Assembly (NCBI GenBank): GCA_937997485.1
Contig: CALKTH010000142.1
Coordinates: forward strand, 1 to 34,021
Direction of reading: 5' to 3'
Length of the DNA: 34,021 bases
DNA from: an uncultured Acidimicrobiales bacterium
Lineage (GTDB): Bacteria > Actinomycetota > Acidimicrobiia > Acidimicrobiales > SZUA-35
Shown: positions 7,597-15,131 of the stretch, one piece after another
Layout of the letters: each line of letters begins with the position of its first letter
Numbering within the stretch: the stretch's first letter is position 1
Position numbers and translations under genes: made by a program
Notes under the pieces: model-generated
The model's database searches: none
What the model was told of the DNA's origin: nothing
The model's input: the letters and a program-made list of their open reading frames with translations, nothing else

Positions 7597-9407
7597 TGGC
7601 GAACCTCACCGCTATCGGGATCGATCATGAGAGATGAAGCGTCAACCGCCTCGAGATCGTTCCCAACGATCTGTCGGAGCTGACGCAGTTCGGCGTTGTT
7701 CCAGCGTTCATCGGGTTCACCCGACAGATGCCACGGACCACCGATATCGGCAACGATGACTCCGTACTCCCGCATGGCCGTCGCAATGACGAGGGCCTGG
7801 CCAGTGAACTGCGACAGGTCCACGGTCGATTTCAGCCGCAAGCGGGTCCCGTACGGTGGGCCATTCGGATTGGTCTTGTCGACGCGGCTGCCGTGGCGTG
7901 CGGGCCACACGTACCCGGGGCCCACGTCAGCAACCGTGATCCGAATTGCGTGATCAATGCGACCCGATGCCACTTCCGGATAGCGGATCATGCCTGGCAG
8001 CATGGCAAGGCCCGCGGCATCCGCCGACGTCCAGTCCAACGGCCGCAGGTCGTTCGAGGTGAGGTCGTACCGGGCGCCAGAACCGGCGTGGATCGTTCCA
8101 TCGGGCTGCCACTCAACGCCGAACAACTCATGCAGTGTGCAGGTGGATCGATCGAGCGTCAGCACGTGGTGATCTCGATTGACTTCGATGGGAGCGTCCC
8201 AGCGAATGGGGTAGGGCCCAGGGTCGGACTCATTGTCATATCTGAAGTCCACATCGACCGGGGGAATCTCCTCGCCGTCGACCGCAATCCACGGAAAGCC
8301 GATGATGTGTCCCTGCCAGAGTCCAGAACCGAAGTTCGGATGAACGAATTGATCACTGCCCACGGCCCGCACGTATCGATCGCTGTCGGGATGCACCGGG
8401 AGGTCGGAGATCTTTCGATTCCAGAACGAGTTCGCTGGGAACAAGGTGCACCCCCCAAGATCACGATCGGGATGAACAACGGGTGCACCGAACTCGGGCG
8501 ACTCGCTGAATCCGACCATGACCTCGCCTCGACTGAGGCGGCCTGATGCGAGTTCGCCGGCCCAGTGCGTACGTCCGCCCGAGTCCGGCGATCGTCCGAG
8601 CACGTTGCGATACACAAGTTCGACGAAGGCTTCATCACTCAGCGCACCGTAGGTCTCTCGGAACTCAGGTGAAGCGGAGAACTCGTTGGCGATCGCACCA
8701 AGCGAGACACCCCCAGCGCGCTGGGCCAACCAATGTGAACGGCCCTGGCTGTCGGGCGAGCGGCGGAAGAACGCCCGATACAACCGGTCGACCTCGCCGC
8801 CATCGAGATGTCCCACGGCGGCTCGGTACTCCGGGGCTTCGCTGAAGCCCAGCATCACGCTTCCGCGGGTCGCCCGGCCCGCTGCCAGTTCGCCGACCCA
8901 GAACCGGCGACCGCTGGCATCGCCGGAGCGACCCAGCACCCGCTCATAGACGAGGTCAACAAAGGCGCTGTCGTTGAGCGAGCCATACGCGTCTCGAAAC
9001 TCCGGTGAGCTCGCGAATTGCTGCGATACGGCTGCCAGCGAGGTTCCGTTCGCCACTGCATCGAGCCAGAAGCGGATGCCTTCCGACCGCGGGATGCGTC
9101 CGAAGTAGGCGCGGTAGAGCCGTTCGACCGAGGCCGCGACGTCGGTTCGATTGACAATCACCCCAGCAGGTACGACCCGTGCCGTGGCCGCTCCGGCGCT
9201 GATCGATTGGCGCAGCGGTGCGGGTGGGGACGCCTGCGCCGGGGCGTTGAGAAACGTGGCCGAAAGGGCGAGTCCTGAGAGCAGAACGGCACCCCGGCGG
9301 AGAGGGCGGATGAGGGCGAACACAACGATCAGGAGAGCACGTTCCGCCCGCCGATGGGCCGCGTCCGAAAGAGTTTCGCCCTCCTCCTGCTGCTGCGTCG
9401 GCTGCAT
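7593..9407 (-). CDS. Secreted DUF4214-repeat protein with uncharacterised C-terminal domain
   Basis: A 604-residue protein. A long N-region is followed by a hydrophobic signal core and an AQA|S-type cleavage site at about residue 58. DUF4214 repeats occupy about 85-300. They show the recurring pattern V-RLYRAYFGR.P...G..FW and F..SPEFR..YG four times, in two long-short pairs. The rest (about 310-590) is a conserved but unnamed extracellular domain with LFPANSFWN, YDNESDPGPYPI, GSGARYDLTSN, YVWPARHGS and MREYGVIVAD segments. DUF4214 proteins often occur in adhesin-like or surface proteins, and no catalytic motif is recognisable here. The reading frame stays open upstream to 10295 only because the opposite strand is repetitive. 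I placed the start at the ATG at 9407, which leaves 121 bp to the divergent gene, though it lacks a good Shine-Dalgarno. Confidence 0.8.
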   Translation of the reverse strand: MQPTQQQEEGETLSDAAHRRAERALLIVVFALIRPLRRGAVLLSGLALSATFLNAPAQASPPAPLRQSISAGAATARVVPAGVIVNRTDVAASVERLYRAYFGRIPRSEGIRFWLDAVANGTSLAAVSQQFASSPEFRDAYGSLNDSAFVDLVYERVLGRSGDASGRRFWVGELAAGRATRGSVMLGFSEAPEYRAAVGHLDGGEVDRLYRAFFRRSPDSQGRSHWLAQRAGGVSLGAIANEFSASPEFRETYGALSDEAFVELVYRNVLGRSPDSGGRTHWAGELASGRLSRGEVMVGFSESPEFGAPVVHPDRDLGGCTLFPANSFWNRKISDLPVHPDSDRYVRAVGSDQFVHPNFGSGLWQGHIIGFPWIAVDGEEIPPVDVDFRYDNESDPGPYPIRWDAPIEVNRDHHVLTLDRSTCTLHELFGVEWQPDGTIHAGSGARYDLTSNDLRPLDWTSADAAGLAMLPGMIRYPEVASGRIDHAIRITVADVGPGYVWPARHGSRVDKTNPNGPPYGTRLRLKSTVDLSQFTGQALVIATAMREYGVIVADIGGPWHLSGEPDERWNNAELRQLRQIVGNDLEAVDASSLMIDPDSGEVRQ

Positions 9408-9528
9408 CGCAGCGGAGAAGGCTCGAAAGGGCGACCAGAGAGTGATCGGACGTGCTCTCTCTCGACACCCACGACCCCAAAAGGCTCTACCGTCTCCTCC
9501 CGTGGACTGGCGAAGGGAGAGATCAGGA

Positions 9529-10338
9529 GTGCACGGCAAGCGTCTCGCTCGCCCGTCTGCCGGCATGCTTGCGATTCTCGGCACCGCGGCCATTCTCTTC
9601 GGTTTCACGATTGCTCGCACCGTCGGTTCGAGCGCGTCGCCTGTGCCGGACAGAGACGTGGTGGCGATCAACCTGTCCACCACGTCCTCGACCGTTGCCG
9701 ACTCGGTCAGTACAACCCGCCGATCGTCAACGTCCTCTGCCACCGAACGGTTGATCACGCCGCCGCTACGGACCGAGCCCACGACCAACACGACCGATCC
9801 GAGTCCCGAGGAACCGGCAACGGTGGCGACCGCAGCCCCAACACAGCGGACACCCGTGACCACCTCCAGGCCGCGCCCCGCCCCAGCACCGACCACCGCG
9901 GCCCCGTCGACCGCTCCTTCCACGACCGTTCCTCCAACGGCTGCAGCTCCAACGACTGCGGTGTTGGCTCCTACCGCGGCGCCAACGACAGCAGCACCTG
10001 TCACGACCGAGCAACCGACGACCAGCGCTGCAACGCCGGACGACACACCGATGACCACAGCCCCGACCACGGTGCCGCCCACCACTGCAGCCCCGACGAC
10101 CACCGTCATCGATGACGACGACCGTGACGACGACGACCGTGACGACGACGACCGTGACGACGACCGTGACGACGACGACCGTGACGACGACGACCGTGAC
10201 GACGACGACCGTGACGACGACGACCGTGATGACGACCGGCCGGGACGTTCGCGGGTCGAAGACGAGGTGCGTGAACGTCTCGTCGAGCTGTGCAATCGGT
10301 TGGGTTTCGACCTTCCCGTCTGCGAGCCGCTGCGCTGA
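9529..10338 (+). CDS. Membrane-anchored Thr/Pro-rich protein with Asp/Arg tandem repeat
   Basis: A 269-residue protein of unknown function. A basic N-terminus and one hydrophobic segment (about 13-34) suggest a signal anchor or signal peptide. A 145-residue Thr/Pro/Ala-rich stalk follows, of the kind that is often glycosylated in actinobacteria. Residues 195-237 are nine tandem DDDDR or DDDR units, very acidic and possibly calcium-binding. The last 32 residues form a short ordered-looking tail (DEVRERLVELCNRLGF) with two cysteines. The start is GTG at 9529, preceded by AAGGGAGAG at 9513-9521 with good spacing. An ATG at 9565 is the alternative. It is divergent from the DUF4214 secreted gene and may share its regulation. 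The reading frame is supported by the hydrophobic anchor and the RBS, since composition alone cannot decide it. Confidence 0.75.
   Translation: MHGKRLARPSAGMLAILGTAAILFGFTIARTVGSSASPVPDRDVVAINLSTTSSTVADSVSTTRRSSTSSATERLITPPLRTEPTTNTTDPSPEEPATVATAAPTQRTPVTTSRPRPAPAPTTAAPSTAPSTTVPPTAAAPTTAVLAPTAAPTTAAPVTTEQPTTSAATPDDTPMTTAPTTVPPTTAAPTTTVIDDDDRDDDDRDDDDRDDDRDDDDRDDDDRDDDDRDDDDRDDDRPGRSRVEDEVRERLVELCNRLGFDLPVCEPLR
10111..10239 (+). repeat. In-frame 15/12-nt tandem repeat (GAC)n-CGT
   Basis: Forty-three codons arranged as nine units of four or three GAC (one GAT at each end of the array) followed by an arginine codon, almost always CGT. Units one to three and five to eight have four Asp, while units four and nine have three. 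The DNA is a compound minisatellite that can gain or lose units by slippage without shifting frame. Because of its composition all frames on both strands stay open here, which produces long spurious antisense reading frames. Confidence 0.95.
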
Positions 10339-10405
10339 AAAGGGAACGTTCGGTGACGCGTGCTCCGCGCCGCTGCCAGACCTCATCGCTTGGCTCGAGC
10401 ACCGA

Positions 10406-10419
10406 GAATCCGCGGATTC
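10406..10419. promoter_or_regulatory. 14-bp perfect palindrome, possible operator
   Basis: GAATCCGCGGATTC is a perfect spacerless palindrome, 88 bp before the ATG of the molybdopterin-subunit gene and 68 bp after the stop of the Asp/Arg repeat protein. Continuous dyads of this size suit a dimeric regulator more than a terminator, as a hairpin would have no loop. No regulator gene is adjacent, so the role is only suggested. Confidence 0.35.
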
Positions 10420-10506
10420 GCTTCTCAGTGTGACCAATCGCACGTTCGTGGTGCACAATGGCGCCCGCATGACTTCACCGCGCCGTCAACCTCTCCGGGA
10501 GCACAC

Positions 10507-12816
10507 ATGACCGACACGCAGTCCGCCGAAACCAAGGGTTCCATCCTCGGCAATGCCGTTCTCCGGAAAGAGGACCCACGCCTGCTGTTGGGCACGGACC
10601 ACTACTCCGATGATCTCGTCGAAGAGGGCATGGCCTTCATTCACTTCGTCCGGTCACCGTTTGGTCACGCCACGATCAACTCGATTGACACGTCTGAGGC
10701 AGCGGCGATGGACGGCGTCATCGGCGTCTACGACGCCAGCAACCACGAGATGGAACCGTTCCTCGGCTTCCCCATGTTCCCGCCCCACGTGGCCCGTGCC
10801 CCGTTGGCTAAAGGAAAGGTGCGATTCGTCGGCGACATCGTGGCCGCCGTGGTGGCCAACACCCGAGGAGCCGCCGAGGATGCGGCCGAATTGGTCGTGG
10901 TGGACTACGACCCGCTTCCCGTGGTCACTAACGCCACCGAGGCCCTCGCCGACGGCGCCCCCGTCATCTTCGAAGAGCACGGCAGCAACATGATCTTCGA
11001 GACCGGCATCGGCCTCGAAGATGGCGATCCGCTGGAGGGTGCAACGCACGTCATCGAAGGCACCGTCTACAGCCAGCGCCTTGCTGGCGTTCCGATGGAG
11101 CCCAACGGCTGCATGGCCGTGCCCGACGATGCGCACATGACCGTGTGGATCTCCAGCCAGAATCCGATCGCCGTTCGGGACATCCTGGTGGGACAGTGCG
11201 GCCTCGACGCTGACAACCTGCGAGTGGTGGCCCCGGCCGTCGGCGGCGGTTTCGGCCCCAAGGCCGGCGCCTACGCCGAGTACTTCATCACCACCACGTT
11301 GGCCAAGACCCTCAACATGCCGGTCAAGTGGACCGAAGTTCGCAGCGAGAACATGGTGTCGCTCGTGCACGGCCGAGACATGATTCTCACCACCCAGCTC
11401 GGATTCGATGCCGACGGTGTGATCACCGGCATGAACTGCGAGAACGTCTGCGACGCCGGCGCCTACCCGGGCATCGGCGGCTTCCTCACGGTCTTCACGC
11501 AGATGATGATCCAGGGTGTCTACAACATTCCCAAGCTGCGCTACCACGCCCTGTCGGCCATCACGAACACCACCACCACTGGCGCCTACCGCGGTGCCGG
11601 CCGCCCGGAGGCGACGCAGATGCTCGAGCGCCTCATGGACATGGCGGCCGATGAGCTCGGTATCGATCCGGCCGAGATCCGTCGCAAGAACTTCATTCAG
11701 CCCGATCAGTTCCCGTTCGCCACGCATGGTGGAACGAACTACGACAACGGCGAGTACGAAAAGGCTCTCGATGCCGCACTCGAGGCCGCTGACTATCAGA
11801 ACATGTTGGCCATGCAGGCCGAGCGTCGAGCCTCCGGCGACCCCAAGCAGCTCGGCATCGGCGTCAGTGCGTATGTCGAGGTCACTGCACCGGCCGGGCT
11901 GCATGTCGAGTACGGCAAGGTCGAAGTCAACGAAGATGGCAGCGTGACCGCTCGTGTCGGCACCAGTGCCCACGGTCAGGGTCACGAGACCGCCTTCGCC
12001 ATGATCGTGTCCGACATGCTCGGCGTTGACATGGAAGACGTCACGCTGCTCCAGTCCGACACCGACCAGGTCCCGCGTGGCTCGGGCACGATGGGTTCTC
12101 GCAGCCTTCAGACGGCTGGCTCCGCCGTCCATGTGGCCAGTGAGACCGTGCTGGCCAAGGCTCGCAAGCTTGCAGCGCACCTGCTGGAAGCCAACGAGAA
12201 CGACATCGTCAAGGGTGACGGCGGCCTCCACGTCGCCGGTGTGCCTTCATCGTCGATGACCTGGGCCGAGCTCGCGGTGAAGGCCAACGATCCGGCCAAT
12301 CTGCCGGCAGACATGGAGCCGGGCCTTGCCCACGAGCTCGACTTCGACGGCCAGGACGCCACGTTCCCGTTCGGCGCTCACGTGTCTCTCGTCGAGGTCG
12401 ACACCGACACCGGTGCGGTGACCATGCTCCGCCACATTGCGGTTGACGATTGCGGCAAGATCCTCAATCCGATGCTGGTCACCGGCCAGCAGCACGGCGG
12501 AATCGCGCAGGGTGCGGCACAGGCGCTGTTCGAGCAGGTGATGTACGACGATCAGGGCAACCCGATCACCTCCAACCTCATGGACTACGCGATCCCGTCG
12601 GCGGCCGAGCTGATCAACTTCGAAACGATCAACACCGAGACCCCGTCGCCTCGCAACCCGCTTGGCGCCAAGGGCATCGGCGAGTCCGGCACGATCGGTT
12701 CGACACCGGCAATCCACAACGCTGTGATCGATGCCGTCAGCCACCTCGGCGTGCGTCACATCGACATGCCCCTGACGGCTGAGAAGGTGTGGAGCGCTAT
12801 CCAAGACGCCAGCTGA
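10507..12816 (+). CDS. Xanthine/CO-dehydrogenase-family molybdopterin-binding large subunit
   Basis: A 769-residue molybdenum hydroxylase large subunit, normal family length. The N-terminal a/b-hammerhead domain begins ILGNAVLRKEDPRLLLGTDHYSDD. The cofactor domain has VGGGFGPKAGAYAEY (about 242-256) and the loop AYRGAGRPEATQMLERLMD (about 358-376). The C-terminal GAKGIGESGTIG (about 720-731) carries the glutamate that acts as base in this family. The loop reads AYRGAGR, as in 'form II' CoxL-like and other hydroxylases, not the AYRCSFR of true aerobic CO dehydrogenase, so CO oxidation is unlikely. The FAD (CoxM) and 2Fe-2S (CoxS) subunits it normally needs are absent from the window. The start is the ATG at 10507 with GGGAG 5 nt upstream. 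A strong hairpin follows, so it is probably monocistronic. Confidence 0.9.
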   Translation: MTDTQSAETKGSILGNAVLRKEDPRLLLGTDHYSDDLVEEGMAFIHFVRSPFGHATINSIDTSEAAAMDGVIGVYDASNHEMEPFLGFPMFPPHVARAPLAKGKVRFVGDIVAAVVANTRGAAEDAAELVVVDYDPLPVVTNATEALADGAPVIFEEHGSNMIFETGIGLEDGDPLEGATHVIEGTVYSQRLAGVPMEPNGCMAVPDDAHMTVWISSQNPIAVRDILVGQCGLDADNLRVVAPAVGGGFGPKAGAYAEYFITTTLAKTLNMPVKWTEVRSENMVSLVHGRDMILTTQLGFDADGVITGMNCENVCDAGAYPGIGGFLTVFTQMMIQGVYNIPKLRYHALSAITNTTTTGAYRGAGRPEATQMLERLMDMAADELGIDPAEIRRKNFIQPDQFPFATHGGTNYDNGEYEKALDAALEAADYQNMLAMQAERRASGDPKQLGIGVSAYVEVTAPAGLHVEYGKVEVNEDGSVTARVGTSAHGQGHETAFAMIVSDMLGVDMEDVTLLQSDTDQVPRGSGTMGSRSLQTAGSAVHVASETVLAKARKLAAHLLEANENDIVKGDGGLHVAGVPSSSMTWAELAVKANDPANLPADMEPGLAHELDFDGQDATFPFGAHVSLVEVDTDTGAVTMLRHIAVDDCGKILNPMLVTGQQHGGIAQGAAQALFEQVMYDDQGNPITSNLMDYAIPSAAELINFETINTETPSPRNPLGAKGIGESGTIGSTPAIHNAVIDAVSHLGVRHIDMPLTAEKVWSAIQDAS

Positions 12817-12826
12817 TTCATCAATC

Positions 12827-12874
12827 AACTGCCACCTCGGAGCCCGGTCACAACCGGATTCTGAGGTGGCAGTT
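12827..12874 (+). terminator. Hairpin terminator after the molybdopterin-subunit gene
   Basis: Perfect 12-bp arms AACTGCCACCTC (12827-12838) and GAGGTGGCAGTT (12863-12874). Inside the loop is a second small stem CCGGT/ACCGG (12844-12848 and 12853-12857). It lies 11 bp after the stop codon and is followed by CGCGTTTTGG, a short T-tract. This fits an intrinsic terminator isolating the upstream gene from the esterase gene. Confidence 0.7.
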
Positions 12875-12917
12875 CGCGTTTTGGGCCGAGAAGGATGTCG
12901 ATGTGTAGTGTCCGTCG

Positions 12918-14066
12918 ATGGCTGACGTTGAGATTCATGGCACATGCGACGATCGCTTTGCAGCGGTGAAGGCAGCCTTTGCCGCCAACTTTGCGCAAGG
13001 GACCGAGGATGGTGCGTCGGTGGCCGTCACCGTCGACGGTGAGATGGTCGTCGACCTGTGGGCCGGAAACGCGGTCGCCGAGAGCGCTGAAGCAGCGACC
13101 GCTCCGTGGCAGGAAGACACGATCGTCAACGTGTATTCGACCACCAAGACCATGGCCGGGCTCTGCATGCTCATGCTGGCCGACCGCGGCCAGCTGGACT
13201 TCAACGCACCCGTCGTCACCTACTGGCCCGAGTTCGCCGCCGGCGGGAAGCAGGACGTACGGGTTCGCCACATCATGGGCCACACCTCCGGGCTCTCGGG
13301 ATGGGAGGCGCCCATCACATTGGAGCAGCTCTACAACGGCACCGAGTCCGCCGACCTGCTGGCCGAACAGACCCCCTGGTGGGAACCAGGCACGGCCTCG
13401 GGCTATCACGCCGTCACGCTCGGACAGCTCCAGGGCGAGATCCTGCGGCGCATCGATGGCCGAACGCTGGGCACGTTCTTCCGAGAAGAAGTGGCAGGCC
13501 CGCTCGGCGCTGACTTCCATATCGGTTTCGGTCCCGAGCTCGATCACCGTTGCGGCGAACTCGTGCCGCCGGGTAACACGCTCGCTGGTGAGGACCTGGC
13601 CGAGGACTCCCTCCCGTATCGAACCCTGCTGTCCATCAATCTCGATGCCACCGAGCCGCAAACTCGCGCCTGGCGGGCAGCCGAGATCCCCGCTGCTGGA
13701 GGGTTCGGCAATGCTCGCGCCGTCGCTCGGGTGCATAGCGCCATGGCCTGCGGCGGCTCCGTCGGTGGGATCACGCTCTTGTCCGAAGCTGGCGTGGAGA
13801 AGGTCTTCGAGGAACAGGCTCACGGAATCGACCAGGTTCTGGGCACCGAGATCAAGTTCGGGATGGGCTTCGGGCTCCCGACCGAAGTCATGCCGTTGCC
13901 GAGCGAACGGGCCTTCTACTGGGGCGGATGGGGCGGCTCGCTCGCCGTCATCGACATGGATGCCCGAATGTCGGTCGCCTACGTGATGAATCGCATGTTC
14001 CCCACCCTCGAAGGCGATCTCCGAGGTGCCATGTTGCTGATGGCTGCCTACGGCTCCCTCGGATAG
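12918..14066 (+). CDS. Beta-lactamase-like serine hydrolase/esterase
   Basis: A 382-residue member of the class C beta-lactamase/penicillin-binding-protein-like family (EstB-type esterases). The SxxK motif is S74-T-T-K77, with the nucleophile in the usual VYSTTKTM context. The second motif region is GYHAVTLGQ with Tyr163 as the expected general base (YHA in place of YxN). GHTSGLSGW (121-129) is the conserved loop typical of the group. A late WGGWGGS near 335 occupies the place of the KTG box (HxG/WGG in esterases). No signal peptide is visible, so it is likely a cytoplasmic ester hydrolase and not a resistance beta-lactamase. It stands between two hairpins and is convergent with the Popeye-type gene. 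Confidence 0.87.
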   Translation: MADVEIHGTCDDRFAAVKAAFAANFAQGTEDGASVAVTVDGEMVVDLWAGNAVAESAEAATAPWQEDTIVNVYSTTKTMAGLCMLMLADRGQLDFNAPVVTYWPEFAAGGKQDVRVRHIMGHTSGLSGWEAPITLEQLYNGTESADLLAEQTPWWEPGTASGYHAVTLGQLQGEILRRIDGRTLGTFFREEVAGPLGADFHIGFGPELDHRCGELVPPGNTLAGEDLAEDSLPYRTLLSINLDATEPQTRAWRAAEIPAAGGFGNARAVARVHSAMACGGSVGGITLLSEAGVEKVFEEQAHGIDQVLGTEIKFGMGFGLPTEVMPLPSERAFYWGGWGGSLAVIDMDARMSVAYVMNRMFPTLEGDLRGAMLLMAAYGSLG

Positions 14067-14112
14067 CCCCGCGAGGAGGAGATCCAAGGCCACGCAGCAC
14101 GTCAGCAGCCAT

Positions 14113-14135
14113 AGGTCTCAGTGACCCTGAGACCT
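14113..14135. terminator. Bidirectional hairpin between convergent genes
   Basis: Perfect 9-bp arms AGGTCTCAG (14113-14121) and CTGAGACCT (14127-14135) enclose a TGACC loop. It sits 46 bp after the esterase stop and overlaps the last codons of the convergent minus-strand gene (stop at 14118-14120). No T-run is visible on either side, so it may need Rho or act as an RNA 3' end stabiliser. Confidence 0.5.
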
Positions 14136-14756
14136 CACCTTGCCCGCCAGGTCCGCCGTGATGAGACGATCGAGCAAGCGGGCTGCCGATGGGTTCATCT
14201 CGTCCAGGGCTCGGAGGTCCGATTGACGCCAGGTTCGAAGGTGGACCGGTCCGGTGGCTCGCGTCTCTGCGGACGCGACCTGTCCCGACACGAGGCTGAG
14301 CTCGCCAATGAACGCGCCCGCCTCTCGATGGTCGATCACGGCACCATCCACGGCGACGTCCACCGTTCCGTCGAGAACCAACCGCAGCGAGTCGACCGGA
14401 CAGCCTTGGGCTGTGAGACAGTCGTTCTCTCGAAACTCCTCTCGGCCCAACTGCCACAACGAGAAGAAGTCGAACCGGTCAGCGTCAGGAGCGAACTGCT
14501 CCCGAAATCCCTCCTCCTCATCGGTCAGCACAACCGACCTGCGAAGCCGGAGAAGCCGCCGGATCTGCACCATGTGCATCAATGCGATCAACACGTTCCA
14601 TCCCACCATGGTCCAGATGCCGACGATCGATCCGTAGACGACGAACCCCACCGCAGCCCCCAGCAATGCCACTCGCAGCGGCAACATGGCACGGGCGAAG
14701 GTGGCCGAGACCAGCAGGATGTAGGCCACATTCAGTAGCAGTGTCGAACCGTCCAT
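14118..14756 (-). CDS. Popeye-domain-like membrane cyclic-nucleotide-binding protein
   Basis: A 212-residue protein. The first 65 residues contain two to three hydrophobic segments (LLLNVAYILLVSATFARAML, then VALLGAAVGFVVYG and IWTMVGWNVLIALMHMV). A linker RRLLRLRRSVVLTDEEEGF leads to a C-terminal cyclic-nucleotide-binding beta barrel (about 95-205). The barrel has a phosphate-binding-cassette-like GAFIGELSLVSGQVASAETRA. Three membrane helices before a CNB barrel is the architecture of vertebrate Popeye-domain proteins and their bacterial relatives. Such proteins are thought to sense cAMP at the membrane without being channels or kinases. No cyclase or effector gene is adjacent. It is convergent with the esterase gene and divergent from the region upstream of the LAL regulator. 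Confidence 0.82.
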   Translation of the reverse strand: MDGSTLLLNVAYILLVSATFARAMLPLRVALLGAAVGFVVYGSIVGIWTMVGWNVLIALMHMVQIRRLLRLRRSVVLTDEEEGFREQFAPDADRFDFFSLWQLGREEFRENDCLTAQGCPVDSLRLVLDGTVDVAVDGAVIDHREAGAFIGELSLVSGQVASAETRATGPVHLRTWRQSDLRALDEMNPSAARLLDRLITADLAGKVRSQGH

Positions 14757-15131
14757 CGGCGAACGCTATTGCCTCCCAAGGCGCAAGACCAGCTGGTGTC
14801 CGAGCCCAAAAGATCAGGCAGTTGACCGATGTGCTCGCCTACCTGAGGCGGTCAATCTGAATGCATGACTTCCCCGTTCCACCACGTCAGCCCGGGCGAT
14901 GTTCTTGCCGAGATTCGGCTCCGTGCCGAGCACGGCGCCTGCCAAGCCAATCTCGTTGCGGCTGCCCGCCTTGCCCAGCATGAGCGGGGCACATCGTCTC
15001 GCCGAACGTCGCTTCTGGCTTCTCTCCGGAAGCGACGTTCGGTGTCAGCGAGTGACCCGACAGCTGGTCACCTCAGACCTGGCAACCGCGACGCCTCCCC
15101 ACGAGTTGCTCCGGCTCGGTAGTCTCTCGTG
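14757..15131. other. Intergenic region with a candidate short ORF and a hairpin
   Basis: This 375-bp stretch separates the divergent Popeye-type and LAL genes. A plus-strand ORF from ATG 14865 to 15122 (85 codons, beginning MTSPFHHVSPGDVLAEIRLR) has host-like third-position GC for its first 45 codons. It has no recognisable family, and its second half runs through a strong hairpin (15002-15042), which argues against the full length being coding. TTGACC (14822-14827) and GGTCAA (14850-14855) form a spaced inverted repeat before it, and the first could also serve as a -35 element. I cannot decide between a decayed small gene, a leader RNA and plain promoter DNA. Confidence 0.4.
15002..15042. 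terminator. Long perfect hairpin upstream of the LAL regulator
   Basis: Arms CCGAACGTCGCTT (15002-15014) and AAGCGACGTTCGG (15030-15042) are perfectly complementary over 13 bp with a 15-nt loop. No T-run follows. It lies 90 bp before the regulator start, where no recognised plus-strand gene ends. It could terminate an unannotated short transcript, attenuate the regulator mRNA, or be a repeated palindromic element. Confidence 0.5.

Noticed and set aside
10111..10239. CRISPR-like array
   Set aside because: Units are 12-15 nt with no spacers and keep a single reading frame, so this is a coding minisatellite.
9408..10295. N-terminal 296-codon extension of the DUF4214 frame, Ser/Arg-rich
   Set aside because: The extension is the antisense of the Asp/Arg minisatellite and Thr/Pro stalk. 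The low-complexity SSSSR pattern comes only from the repeat, while a signal peptide starts after 9407.
10112..10510. Plus-strand Thr/Val-rich ORF of 132 codons
   Set aside because: It is another frame of the same repeat and has no RBS. The upstream anchor and Shine-Dalgarno support the Asp/Arg frame.
10654..12231. 525-codon minus-strand ORF
   Set aside because: It lies wholly antisense to the molybdopterin subunit, which has full-length family motifs. Its His/Val/Gly/Asp-rich composition is that of a shadow frame.
10507..12816. Aerobic carbon monoxide dehydrogenase (true CoxL)
   Set aside because: The active-site loop reads AYRGAGR and not AYRCSFR, and no CoxM/CoxS genes accompany it.
12918..14066. 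Antibiotic-resistance beta-lactamase
   Set aside because: There is no signal peptide and the motif pattern is that of EstB-like esterases. The KTG box is replaced by a WGG-type segment.
12825..14093. 422-codon minus-strand ORF opposite the esterase
   Set aside because: The plus-strand frame carries the SxxK and Tyr motifs and a complete serine-hydrolase fold. The minus frame runs through the terminator hairpin and shows no domain.
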